A stretch of 36,163 nt of DNA from a virus, in the IMG/VR virus record IMGVR_UViG_3300005581_003613, positions 1 through 36,163 of that record. One strand, given 5' to 3'. The notes under the pieces were generated by a model, which worked only from the letters and a program-made list of their open reading frames with translations, searched no databases and was not told the origin of the DNA. A program made the translations under genes and the position numbers. This document shows positions 1 through 6,222 of this stretch, in pieces (position 1 is the first letter of the stretch; each line of letters starts with the position of its first letter).

Positions 1-2
1 TC

Positions 3-269
3 AAATTGGCTCACGGAGGCGCTAAAAAGAACGCTGTAGAGGGCCATATGTTTATGGCTATGTTGACTCGTCAAAATGCGCAAAAGCATAATGACGTTTT
101 AGTCGATCACGCAGCCCATCTTGCAGAACGGGGTGTTGTGGTAACCACCGCATCCTACGGTTGTGGGCATTCTATTGTAAACAATTTATACAGAACCCCA
201 TTTGGTGTAGGCGACCATAGCCATTACGATTACAAATCTTCCCGTTGCCCCGCGTGTAGAGTAAGTTAA
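3..269 (+). CDS. Hypothetical protein, 5' end cut by window
   Basis: The reading frame is open from the first bases, so the gene probably begins upstream; a TTG at position 6 is the only possible internal start. About 88 residues are visible. The part seen is His-rich in the middle and ends with a Cys-Pro-Ala-Cys pair next to the C-terminus, which could be half of a metal site. I do not recognise the family. A T-rich stretch follows the stop, and the next gene appears to have its own promoter. Confidence 0.55.
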   Translation, partial: KLAHGGAKKNAVEGHMFMAMLTRQNAQKHNDVLVDHAAHLAERGVVVTTASYGCGHSIVNNLYRTPFGVGDHSHYDYKSSRCPACRVS

Positions 270-291
270 TATTTTTTTCTCAGTAACAACC

Positions 292-304
292 CAAGGCAGT
301 AGCC
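292..304 (+). repeat. 13-bp intergenic repeat, copy 1
   Basis: CAAGGCAGTAGCC occurs here and again at 1835-1847. Both copies lie between genes and both follow an AT-rich tract. Here the copy sits 11 bp before the -10-like box of the FkbM gene. It may be part of a promoter or a protein site; the sequence alone does not decide. Confidence 0.45.
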
Positions 305-312
305 GAAATACC

Positions 313-321
313 TGCTAGGCT
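313..321 (+). promoter_or_regulatory. Extended -10 element, leaderless start of FkbM gene
   Basis: TGC-TAGGCT ends exactly 6 nt before the ATG at 328. That spacing would put the transcription start on the A of the start codon. No Shine-Dalgarno sequence is present. The same layout recurs before several other genes here (4990, 8446, 36110), which is why I trust it. No clear -35 is seen, as is usual for extended -10 promoters. Confidence 0.55.
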
Positions 322-327
322 GCCCAA

Positions 328-1029
328 ATGAAGCAATTTGACGTCCTAGAGACCCTTGCCACCGTGCCTGATTACCACCAAGGCCAGAGTGCACAATTTC
401 GCTGCTACACCAATGACTTCATTTCTTACCACTTGCAACAGGGAATTGTCTGGGAACCGCATCTGCATCGCCTTTTTGAGGAAAATATCGCCCAAAATCA
501 CGTAGTTTTGGATATTGGAGCCAATATTGGCACTCATAGCGTCAAAATGGCCAAATTATCGGCCAGATTGCTCGCTTTTGAGCCTTTTAGACAGTCATAT
601 AGCCTTCTTAAGGAAAATTTACGAATTAACGGCTGTTCGAACGCAATTGCCTATGAGTACGCTCTCTCTGACTCAAATTACATTACAGAGTACAAATCAG
701 TGGAAAATGTCAATATTGGCGGCTCAATGCTCCAAAATGACCATTTGGCACCTAATACAGAGAGCATCGACGCTATTACCCTTGATTCTCTCTATTTAAA
801 CCAGGTTGACTTCATAAAAATTGATGTCGAGGGGTATGAGGCCAAGGTGATCTTGGGCGCGGTAGAGACAATCAAGCACCACAAGCCAACAATTGTTTTG
901 GAGTGCTGGGACAACTACCCTAATGTTTCATTAGCACACACATTGGAAGAGCACGCTTTCTTACTCTCCCTAGATTACACAGTCAAGCAAGTCAGTAATT
1001 GTGACTGGTTATTTAGCCCCAACGAATAG
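328..1029 (+). CDS. FkbM family SAM-dependent methyltransferase
   Basis: This 233-residue protein has the class I methyltransferase glycine motif DIGANIGTHS (starting at D62) and the FkbM signature around IDVEGYEAKVILGA (D166, E168). FkbM-type enzymes methylate hydroxyl groups, often on sugars or polyketides, using S-adenosylmethionine. In a phage the likely substrate is a glycan, either on host surface polymers or on virion glycoproteins; this is inferred from the family and from the glycosyltransferase and epimerase genes at the other end of the window. The protein is near-complete for the family core and should be cytoplasmic. The start follows a TAGGCT box by 6 nt with no ribosome binding site, so the mRNA is probably leaderless. 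Confidence 0.85.
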   Translation: MKQFDVLETLATVPDYHQGQSAQFRCYTNDFISYHLQQGIVWEPHLHRLFEENIAQNHVVLDIGANIGTHSVKMAKLSARLLAFEPFRQSYSLLKENLRINGCSNAIAYEYALSDSNYITEYKSVENVNIGGSMLQNDHLAPNTESIDAITLDSLYLNQVDFIKIDVEGYEAKVILGAVETIKHHKPTIVLECWDNYPNVSLAHTLEEHAFLLSLDYTVKQVSNCDWLFSPNE

Positions 1030-1052
1030 AGAGCATCAGACACACTGCGTTT

Positions 1053-1154
1053 ATGGATAAAGACCGTTTAGCCAGATGGACTTGTGAAATATGCGGCAAA
1101 GTCTTTGTAGTACCTGACTTAGCCAGAATGTGTGAAGATAAGCATTTAGAATAA
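1053..1154 (+). CDS. Small zinc-finger-like protein (33 aa)
   Basis: A 33-residue open frame starts at ATG 1053. It holds a compact C-x2-C motif (CEICGKVF) followed by a Cys and a His near the C-terminus, a plausible C2-CH zinc site resembling a C2H2 finger. Its last codons contain the TAGAAT box that precedes the next gene. There is no clear ribosome binding site, so the start is uncertain. Function is unknown; small zinc proteins are common in phage takeover regions. Confidence 0.5.
   Translation: MDKDRLARWTCEICGKVFVVPDLARMCEDKHLE
1147..1152 (+). promoter_or_regulatory. -10 element, leaderless start of tagged gene 1159
   Basis: TAGAAT (five of six matches to TATAAT) ends 6 nt before the ATG at 1159, giving a predicted transcription start at the A of ATG. 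It lies inside the last codons of the small gene upstream. No ribosome binding site is present. Confidence 0.5.
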
Positions 1155-1158
1155 CTTT

Positions 1159-1509
1159 ATGGCCGCTGAAGATAATCTTTCAATATCGCAACTAGAAGCG
1201 TTGCTTGCTAAATCTCAGGCTGAAAGAAAACAAAGAAGCGCAGTTCGTAAAGCAAGTCGCAAAGCGGAATTATCTATTACGCCATCTAATTGGACAAAAG
1301 AACACCACGAAGACACAGGTGTGACATACCATGTGCACGGTCCTAGCGGAGTAAAGGTTTGGAATACCTACAGGACTGTTGCTCACAAGTGGGAGATATT
1401 GGGAGAAGGCTCAGGCGTTCACGGCGAAATCTTTAGAACTGCGCAAGAAGCAAAGCACCGTGTTGAGACTAACCATCAGGAGAGACAAGAACGACAGGCA
1501 CGTGAGTAA
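1159..1509 (+). CDS. NLSxxQ(F/L)-tagged hypothetical protein (116 aa)
   Basis: The protein starts with MAAEDNLSISQL, one of the clearest copies of an N-terminal peptide shared by several unrelated proteins in this window. A charged, probably helical segment rich in Arg and Lys follows to about residue 45. Then comes a possible beta-rich domain (about 50-100: VTYHVHGPSGVKVWNTYR and onward) and a highly charged C-terminal helix. I do not recognise the globular part. The gene overlaps the next by GTGAGTAA, implying translational coupling. A TAGAAT box 6 nt before the ATG suggests it heads its own transcript. Confidence 0.7.
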   Translation: MAAEDNLSISQLEALLAKSQAERKQRSAVRKASRKAELSITPSNWTKEHHEDTGVTYHVHGPSGVKVWNTYRTVAHKWEILGEGSGVHGEIFRTAQEAKHRVETNHQERQERQARE

Positions 1510-1813
1510 TCTTTCTTCTGAGCAATTCAAGGGACATCTTTCATTTGATAGATGGCACGGTAAGGCTTTTCGCATTGCACAGACCCCAGAAGGGGCGGCT
1601 CACTCGGTAACAGGTGAGAAACTGCCTAATGATCCAGATCGATGGTCTATAGTTACTCCTGAGAATGGAGAAGCCTTCCACTGGCCCGAAGCCCGTAAAG
1701 ACCTGCAGATAGTGGCCAAACAACGGTGGAACAAGATTCAAAAAGATCCAGGGTCACAATACAAGATGGACCAGATTCGCCGCTCTATTGTTAAGGGTAC
1801 CTCCCCTAAGTAA
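1502..1813 (+). CDS. NLSxxQF-tagged hypothetical protein (103 aa)
   Basis: I start this gene at GTG 1502, overlapping the stop of the previous gene, because the product then begins VSNLSSEQF, the shared N-terminal peptide. An upstream ATG in the same frame (1379) lies deep inside the preceding gene and is less likely. The body contains WHGKAFRIAQTPEGAAHSVT and a Trp/Lys-rich C-terminal helix. No family is recognised. A perfect AT-rich palindrome directly after the stop may end transcription. Confidence 0.7.
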   Translation: MSNLSSEQFKGHLSFDRWHGKAFRIAQTPEGAAHSVTGEKLPNDPDRWSIVTPENGEAFHWPEARKDLQIVAKQRWNKIQKDPGSQYKMDQIRRSIVKGTSPK

Positions 1814-1825
1814 AAAATTTTTTAC
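1810..1825 (+). repeat. 16-bp perfect AT palindrome
   Basis: GTAAAAAATTTTTTAC is perfectly self-complementary and overlaps the stop codon of the gene ending at 1813. It could form a weak hairpin with a U-run, or be a binding site for an AT-preferring protein. It is followed by the second copy of the 13-bp repeat. Confidence 0.5.
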
Positions 1826-1834
1826 AATACAAAG

Positions 1835-1847
1835 CAAGGCAGTAGCC
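1835..1847 (+). repeat. 13-bp intergenic repeat, copy 2
   Basis: This is the second exact copy of CAAGGCAGTAGCC (first at 292-304). It lies in the 80-bp gap before the gene at 1894. A TATTAT box (1862-1867) and a strong ribosome binding site (AAGGAG, about 1881) follow. Confidence 0.45.
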
Positions 1848-1893
1848 CATACACTTATCACTATTATTAAGCACCAACTATAAGGAGATACCA

Positions 1894-2562
1894 ATGGCAG
1901 CAAACCCTTTTAAAGGATACTACGATAAAAACGGTAAGTTTACATTGGGCGGCGCCTATACCCATGAACCTGGTAATCCTCTTCGAAGAAAAGTAGGTTA
2001 CGACGAAGACGATATGAAAATTGGTCTTAGCGATCAGACTCGCTTCGTGGATGATCCGCGTCACATGGCGAATGAAGATGAGTACCTGTCAAGACACCCT
2101 ATCGGTAACCCAGGTAAAGCAATTTTCCATCCTGGAGTGGCGGGCTTTTACGATCATTTAACAAATGATCATGGAGGACATCGCACAGCACTTGATGTTC
2201 GCGGAGACATTCGTCACGGACTAACCGTTTTAAGACAAGCACATCCCAACGGAGTTCCTGGTGGACATACTTTTCAAGAGGCAGAAAGCGTTGGATACGC
2301 TGCTCGCTCTCACTTCTACATACAACGCCAACACGAAGCAGAAAAAAATTCACCTGCAGGACAACGTAGGGCTGCAATGGAAGCACAGGCTAATAAGAAG
2401 TACGACATGTGGGGACAGGAAGAATCACCAAAGCCCGCACCCGCACCTGCAGTAGTAACTTCAAGTAAAAAGACTCGGACAAAGACAAAGTTGCCAAATG
2501 ACACACTTCGTGCAGGCGTGACCGAAATGGTAAAACGAGTTCTTCCAACACGTAAGAAGTAA
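1894..2562 (+). CDS. Hypothetical basic-tailed protein (222 aa)
   Basis: The start is supported by AAGGAGAT about 8 nt upstream. The N-terminal part (1-70) is polar and Gly/Asp-rich. The centre (about 70-150) is unusually rich in His and Gly (DHGGHRTALDVRGDIRHG, GGHTFQEAESVGYAARSHFY). A Pro/Ala linker then leads to a strongly basic C-terminus ending TRKK. The basic tail suggests DNA or capsid-interior binding. I do not recognise the fold, and it lacks the NLSxxQF peptide of its neighbours. Confidence 0.7.
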   Translation: MAANPFKGYYDKNGKFTLGGAYTHEPGNPLRRKVGYDEDDMKIGLSDQTRFVDDPRHMANEDEYLSRHPIGNPGKAIFHPGVAGFYDHLTNDHGGHRTALDVRGDIRHGLTVLRQAHPNGVPGGHTFQEAESVGYAARSHFYIQRQHEAEKNSPAGQRRAAMEAQANKKYDMWGQEESPKPAPAPAVVTSSKKTRTKTKLPNDTLRAGVTEMVKRVLPTRKK

Positions 2563-2580
2563 TCTCACGCGAGGTGAACT

Positions 2581-3078
2581 ATGAGCGCCCCTAAAGATTT
2601 AGGTAAAGCAATCAAGGCTGGTTATATGCCTATGTTCATGACTGGACCCGAAATAAAAGAACACTTTGCTCCGTATGAAAAAGATAAACAAACGATTGCT
2701 CTCCCAGATAACGAAAAAGCCAATCGTTACGATATTGGTGAGCGCAAAGAGACTGATAACGAGTTGTGGGATCGCAAACTCAAAGAGGCCAAAGAAACAA
2801 CTGGCTTACAACGCTTTAACATAGCCAGAATGATTGGGCCAGACCTTGCAAAGCGCGGAGTTACACACAAGAGCACCCTAGAAAGTACTGCAAAGACTAC
2901 AGGTCTTCTTGGATCAATTTACGTAGCAAATCACGTTGGATACCCATCAGATAAGCAACAATTACTTGGTGGCCACCATCGCGTCGCTTTATCTGCAGAG
3001 CAGTTCCAAAGTCACATCTTCCCTGTGCAATATGCCAAAAGCATAGAAGAAGCGTGGGAAGATCCAAATTACCTATGA
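2581..3078 (+). CDS. ParB-like nuclease-domain protein
   Basis: This 165-residue protein carries GGHHRVALSAEQF near residues 137-149, matching the D/G-G-H-H-R motif of the ParB/sulfiredoxin fold. It is preceded by a helical region with QRFNIARMIGPDLAKRG. Phage ParB-like proteins bind or cut DNA, or act as nucleotide-dependent switches; which applies here is unknown. The ribosome binding site is GAGGTGA. The stop overlaps the next start by ATGA. The motif segment coincidentally reads LSAEQF, close to the N-terminal peptide of other genes here, but it is internal. Confidence 0.6.
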   Translation: MSAPKDLGKAIKAGYMPMFMTGPEIKEHFAPYEKDKQTIALPDNEKANRYDIGERKETDNELWDRKLKEAKETTGLQRFNIARMIGPDLAKRGVTHKSTLESTAKTTGLLGSIYVANHVGYPSDKQQLLGGHHRVALSAEQFQSHIFPVQYAKSIEEAWEDPNYL

Positions 3079-3209
3079 GCGCTCCAACACCTAAGAAGGT
3101 TATCAAAGTACAAGAACTACGGCGTAGTAATGCTTCAGGTCCTATACCCTCTAAGAAAGTCTATGATCGCAAGAAAGTAAAGAAGGTGAAAAATGAGCGC
3201 AGAGGATAA
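3075..3209 (+). CDS. Tiny highly basic protein (44 aa)
   Basis: It starts at ATG 3075 within the ATGA overlap with the ParB-like gene and runs 17 bp into the next gene. About 40% of the residues are Lys or Arg, clustered in KKVYDRKKVKKVKNERR, so it should bind nucleic acid or another polyanion. It is too short for family assignment. The overlaps on both sides support it as part of one translational chain. Confidence 0.5.
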   Translation: MSAPTPKKVIKVQELRRSNASGPIPSKKVYDRKKVKKVKNERRG

Positions 3210-3615
3210 TCTATCTCAAGAACTATTCTTTACTGCTCATCGCGGCATCGTTCATGAGAACCCAAAAGAGATAAATCAAAAGTATAATGTGGGAATGCAC
3301 TGGAGTGCTGACAGATCGATTGCAGAAGACTTTGCTGTAGATAACAACATGCCAGGAGTTACCAAGCCATATGTCTTCCATGCTGAAATACCTATCTCGT
3401 CAGTAGAAACAGATCCAGATGTTCTTGAGTATAAAAGTGTCGGCGGCGCGTTTAGCGGAGAAAAAGAAATCCCTGTCGGAGAAGGCAAACCGATCCGAAT
3501 AACTGGGCGCACCACGTTACGAAAAGATCCCAGCATTATTGGGGGTAAGAATCGTCATCGTTACCCAAAGTCACGCACACGCACGTACAAGCCGCCACGA
3601 GATGCAAAAGCATGA
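3193..3615 (+). CDS. NLS-tagged ADP-ribosyltransferase-like protein
   Basis: The N-terminus is MSAEDNLSQELF, the shared peptide, joined directly to an ART-like domain. Features that fit the ADP-ribosyltransferase fold are FFTAHRG (first NAD-binding strand), the GMHWSADRSIAEDFA segment (about residues 34-49, matching the common hW(S/T)-D-x2-x-A-x-x-(F/Y)A turn) and the late SGEKEIPV, where E-x-E could be the catalytic glutamate pair. Known phage ARTs, such as T4 Alt and ModA, modify host RNA polymerase and other host proteins. The C-terminal tail is very basic. The assignment is from motif order only; a catalytically dead relative is possible. Its start lies inside the preceding small gene. 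Confidence 0.6.
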   Translation: MSAEDNLSQELFFTAHRGIVHENPKEINQKYNVGMHWSADRSIAEDFAVDNNMPGVTKPYVFHAEIPISSVETDPDVLEYKSVGGAFSGEKEIPVGEGKPIRITGRTTLRKDPSIIGGKNRHRYPKSRTRTYKPPRDAKA

Positions 3616-3643
3616 GCATTTCACACCAAAGAAGCGCAAATGA
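3602..3643 (+). pseudogene. Possible remnant of a HEHFTPKK-tailed gene
   Basis: A short frame here reads MQKHEHFTPKKRK and stops. The only other place I see that ending is the C-terminus of the tagged protein at 6691-6951 (HEHEHFTPKKKGM). Its stop overlaps the ATG at 3640 by ATGA, so ribosomes finishing it could feed the next gene. I read it as the tail of a lost or recombined gene, or a mini-gene kept for coupling. Confidence 0.35.
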
Positions 3644-4011
3644 ATTTAAATCCACAGCAGTTTAAGTTCATCGCTAAGCCTCTAGACAACGAGACTACTA
3701 GTCATCAGTTACATGACAAGACTGGCAATGTTGTCGCATACGCTGACATCCATCATCCAGAGGGAGATGAAGCCGTCTATGTAAACTGGCTTAAGAGTCA
3801 CGAAGAGGGCAAGGGACACGCTCAAAATGTTATGAAGCACGTGTATGATTCATACCCTGACAAGGACATCCATTGGCAAAACCGTATAGGACCTGCCTCA
3901 GAGCATCTCTACGAGAAGTTTGGTGCAAGCGATGAGCACGGTGATCGCACTGCAGGTGATGCCGATAATGGCGAATGGGATGAAAACGGCAACTTTAGGG
4001 AAGGGTTCTAA
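3640..4011 (+). CDS. NLNPQQF-tagged GNAT-like acetyltransferase
   Basis: It starts MNLNPQQFKFIA, a variant of the shared N-terminal peptide. The rest (about 30-105) fits a compact GNAT: strands with GNVVAYADIHH and AVYVNWLKS, the acetyl-CoA loop in EEGKGHAQNVMKHVYD (about residues 64-79), and ASEHLYEKFGA, the usual C-terminal helix of GNATs. The tail is acidic. GNATs acetylate amines on proteins, small molecules or tRNA; the target here is unknown. At 123 residues it is short for the family. TAATG overlap with the next gene. Confidence 0.6.
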   Translation: MNLNPQQFKFIAKPLDNETTSHQLHDKTGNVVAYADIHHPEGDEAVYVNWLKSHEEGKGHAQNVMKHVYDSYPDKDIHWQNRIGPASEHLYEKFGASDEHGDRTAGDADNGEWDENGNFREGF

Positions 4012-4349
4012 TGGCTGCAGAAGATAACTTGTCTAAACCACTCTTCCATGGAACAACAGAGAACATCAAAGTTGGAGATGTCATCAAGCCTACACCTCAA
4101 GTAATCAGTGGGCTCACAGAGGCGTATGCAACACAGAACTATAATGAAGCGTACAACTATGCAGGCGCTCGTGCATTAAACCGCAATGCCCTCTTTGGCT
4201 CTGTCTACGAGGTAGAGCCATTAGAAAAAGACACGACTATTAAAAAGAAGAAGTCATTACTAGGCGATCAACGACAAAAACCTGTACGCACATCTGAACA
4301 AGGGTTTCGTGTAAAGCGTCATGTTGGATGGGCAAAGTCACACGCATGA
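4011..4349 (+). CDS. NLS-tagged Arr-like ADP-ribosyltransferase
   Basis: After MAAEDNLSKPLF comes a domain resembling the rifampin ADP-ribosyltransferase Arr over most of its length: FHGT (H13) followed by KVGDVIKP, an AYATQNYNEAYNYAG segment, FGSVYEVEPLE, and a late KPVRTSEQGFRVKRHVGW matching the Arr ending with its R-S-x-x-P-x-R-V-V pattern. Arr transfers ADP-ribose from NAD to a hydroxyl of rifamycins. In a phage the more likely target is a host protein or nucleic acid. H13 corresponds to the conserved NAD-contacting His. Length (112 aa) is slightly under Arr. Overlaps join it to both neighbours, so it belongs to a translationally coupled effector chain. Confidence 0.7.
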   Translation: MAAEDNLSKPLFHGTTENIKVGDVIKPTPQVISGLTEAYATQNYNEAYNYAGARALNRNALFGSVYEVEPLEKDTTIKKKKSLLGDQRQKPVRTSEQGFRVKRHVGWAKSHA

Positions 4350-4741
4350 AGCAGACACCTAGAGAACCAGATCACGATCCTAAAGAGCCGAGAAATCTGT
4401 CGGGCGTTCAGTTTCGGTTCATTCACGCTGGTGCGGCTAAACAGCACCCTAGGATTCATACTATGTACGCTAATGACGCAAATGGTCGTTACATAGGTCA
4501 CTTGGACTGGAACAAGCGAAGTGGTCAGATTGACAACATCAACGTGATCGGTCGCATGCAAGGTCTTGGTGTTGCAACCTCTCTGTATGAGAAGGCAACT
4601 AAACTTGCATCTGACACTGGGATCAAGTCGCCACAACACTCAACCTTTAGAACTGACAAGGGCGATGCCTGGGCGCACAAGGTAGGTGGCAACGTCCCGC
4701 CTCGTAAGGCAGAGCCAGAAGACGAAGAAGAACAAGCATGA
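4346..4741 (+). CDS. NLSGVQF-tagged GNAT acetyltransferase
   Basis: I choose ATG 4346, in the ATGA overlap with the previous stop, over an in-frame codon at 4328. About 15 residues precede RNLSGVQFRFIHAGA, so the shared peptide is slightly internal here. The GNAT core is clear: GRYIGHLDWN strand, IDNINVIGRMQGLGVATSLYEKA with the acetyl-CoA-binding R-M-Q-G-L-G-V-A loop (about 70-77), then a helix. The C-terminus is strongly acidic (EPEDEEEQA). It is the second GNAT in four genes; substrates are unknown. Confidence 0.7.
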   Translation: MKQTPREPDHDPKEPRNLSGVQFRFIHAGAAKQHPRIHTMYANDANGRYIGHLDWNKRSGQIDNINVIGRMQGLGVATSLYEKATKLASDTGIKSPQHSTFRTDKGDAWAHKVGGNVPPRKAEPEDEEEQA

Positions 4742-4968
4742 GCGCTGAAGACAACCTTTCTAAACCACAGTTTGAAGCATTGCACGTTGTTGCACAAGAG
4801 ATTCAACCAGGTGACTACTTAGACAGCAGACGCAAAATCCGTGTACACGCCGCACGTATGATTGGTGAAAACTTTACTGTGGCACACAAACTACGAGGCT
4901 CTAAAGCCCCTGGTATCACTGACTACAAGCCAGATCAAAAAGTTAGGGTGTGGAGAAAAAAATCGTAA
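4738..4968 (+). CDS. NLS-tagged small beta-rich protein (76 aa)
   Basis: It starts in an ATGA overlap with MSAEDNLSKPQF, a near-perfect copy of the shared peptide. The remaining 60 residues alternate hydrophobic and charged positions (QPGDYLDSRRKIRVHAARMIG, QKVRVWRKK), suggesting a small beta-barrel with a basic end. I do not recognise a family. It is the last gene of the coupled run 3075-4968; the HNH gene after it has its own promoter-like box. Confidence 0.65.
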   Translation: MSAEDNLSKPQFEALHVVAQEIQPGDYLDSRRKIRVHAARMIGENFTVAHKLRGSKAPGITDYKPDQKVRVWRKKS

Positions 4969-4974
4969 CCAGTG

Positions 4975-4983
4975 TGTTACGCT
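4975..4983 (+). promoter_or_regulatory. Extended -10 element, leaderless start of HNH gene
   Basis: TGT-TACGCT ends 6 nt before ATG 4990, the spacing that puts the transcription start on the A of ATG. No Shine-Dalgarno sequence is present. This argues for ATG 4990 over the in-frame GTG at 4972. Confidence 0.55.
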
Positions 4984-4989
4984 TTTTGC

Positions 4990-5370
4990 ATGGTTCCTCG
5001 TAAAGATCTAGACACTGAAGAAGGACGTCAAAAGGCTCGTAATGATCAGAAGAAACATTACAATCGCCACAAACCTTTTTACTTAGCACGGAACAAAGTT
5101 AAAAAGAACCATATACGTGACTTCTTACAAAAGTACAAAGAATTTCATGGGTGTATGGACTGTAAGACCAAGTTCCCCTACTACGTCCTAGACCTAGACC
5201 ATCGTGACCCTCACCAGAAACGTTTTGCGCCCAATCGCCTCGCCCTTAACCTTTCTTGGGATCAAGTCACTGAAGAGATTGCTAAGTGCGATGTTGTGTG
5301 CGCTAACTGCCATAGGATAAGGTCGTACCTTAAAGGGCACCATAATCACAGAAATGTCGTTACTGAATGA
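4990..5370 (+). CDS. HNH endonuclease
   Basis: The 126-residue product has a basic helical N-terminus (to about 50), then a zinc-braced HNH fold: CMDC pair near residue 56-59, LDLDHRDP (the catalytic His region, about 69-76), and VVCANCHRIRS with the second Cys pair and the final His (about 107-117). HNH enzymes nick or cut DNA. In tailed phages they are homing endonucleases or part of the packaging machinery. It is far from the terminase here and sits in the accessory block, so a free-standing homing-type or host-DNA nuclease is the better guess. The stop overlaps the next start by ATGA. Confidence 0.85.
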   Translation: MVPRKDLDTEEGRQKARNDQKKHYNRHKPFYLARNKVKKNHIRDFLQKYKEFHGCMDCKTKFPYYVLDLDHRDPHQKRFAPNRLALNLSWDQVTEEIAKCDVVCANCHRIRSYLKGHHNHRNVVTE

Positions 5371-5546
5371 AAGAATTAAACGCGTATTGCGTAATTTGCA
5401 AAGAAACAAAAACAACCTCGGCGTTTCAGTTAAGGACCACTGATTCAGGTCGTGGGATGGCATTTGGACAGTGCCCTTCATGTGGGGGTAACATTCAACG
5501 TCTATTGGCACCACTAAACCACTATGTACGAGGAGCATCAGAATGA
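5367..5546 (+). CDS. DUF5679-like zinc ribbon protein (59 aa)
   Basis: It starts in the ATGA overlap with the HNH gene. The sequence has AYCVICKET at the N-terminus and GQCPSCGGNIQRLL around residues 35-46: two Cys pairs about 26 residues apart, the layout of the DUF5679 zinc ribbons found in phages and actinobacteria. Function is unknown. It overlaps the next gene by ATGA, so three small genes are translated as a chain. Confidence 0.6.
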   Translation: MKELNAYCVICKETKTTSAFQLRTTDSGRGMAFGQCPSCGGNIQRLLAPLNHYVRGASE

Positions 5547-5683
5547 GGTATTTTAAAAAAGGTTGGATAAAAGGCGGCGTATCTGATAGTTGGGGTTTTG
5601 CATTAGAGGTCTATCCTAAAGAGCCAGCATTAACTATTACTTTTATACATTGGTGGTTTATTATTGAGAAAGACTACTCATGA
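5543..5683 (+). CDS. Small hypothetical protein (46 aa)
   Basis: Bounded by ATGA overlaps on both sides, which is the main evidence for it. The product is aromatic-rich, with a C-terminal hydrophobic stretch (ALTITFIHWWFIIEK) that could be a beta strand or a short membrane-associating segment. No family is recognised. Confidence 0.5.
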   Translation: MRYFKKGWIKGGVSDSWGFALEVYPKEPALTITFIHWWFIIEKDYS

Positions 5684-6174
5684 GTCACATCGTTAACTTA
5701 TCTAAAGAAGAAGTTCGTGCATGTGCTGATATTGCATTGAACAGATGGATGATAAAGTTTGGAAGCGTAGATCGCCCCAACTACACCAACAAAGCCATTC
5801 TTGAGCCAGAGATCGCTGCAAACGTACGAACTATTGTGGCTGAGTACGCTGTAGCCAAGTTGTACAAGAAATCGTTTACTTTTCCTTTTTACACCAACGA
5901 AGAGCACTACTACCGAAAAGATATTGCTGAAGTAAGTACAAACATTGAAGTAAAGTCAATTCGCACAAAAGATGAGATCCCAGTCTTTCCCAAGGACATT
6001 CGTGACGGATGGCTCCTCGTGGGCGCACGAGTGCTTGATCGTGATTATTACTCAGAGGTAGAAGTGTTTGGCTGGATGCGTATGGAAGATTGTCAACGTG
6101 AAGAGTGGAAATACGCACCAGAAGGATCTTGGCGTATTCCTCTTGACCAGTTTAACCAGTCTATGTTGGATTAG
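5680..6174 (+). CDS. Possible PD-(D/E)XK nuclease-fold protein
   Basis: This 164-residue protein begins with a helical region (NLSKEEVRACADIALNRWM). An alpha/beta core follows with IVAEYAVAKLYKK, then STNIEVKSIRTKDEIP (about 86-101), in which E-V-K could be the (D/E)-X-K of a restriction-like nuclease, with acidic residues about 10-20 positions upstream. GWLLVGARVLDR and YSEVEVFGWM look like the following core strands. Phages use this fold for recombination and host DNA breakdown. The call is from motif spacing only. It starts in an ATGA overlap. Confidence 0.45.
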   Translation: MSHIVNLSKEEVRACADIALNRWMIKFGSVDRPNYTNKAILEPEIAANVRTIVAEYAVAKLYKKSFTFPFYTNEEHYYRKDIAEVSTNIEVKSIRTKDEIPVFPKDIRDGWLLVGARVLDRDYYSEVEVFGWMRMEDCQREEWKYAPEGSWRIPLDQFNQSMLD

Positions 6175-6222
6175 GCAAACTTTTTCTTTTACTGTGAAAA
6201 ATGACTACTTGACTGGAATACT

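Noticed and set aside
3612-3665. A 17-codon frame starting at the ATGA after the ART-like gene
   Set aside because: It runs into the GNAT gene in another frame, with no sequence feature of its own; the HEHFTPKK frame is the better explanation of this junction.
5698-6118. Minus-strand frames opposite the PD-(D/E)XK-like gene
   Set aside because: Low-complexity products without ribosome binding sites, opposite a gene firmly embedded in the plus-strand overlap chain.
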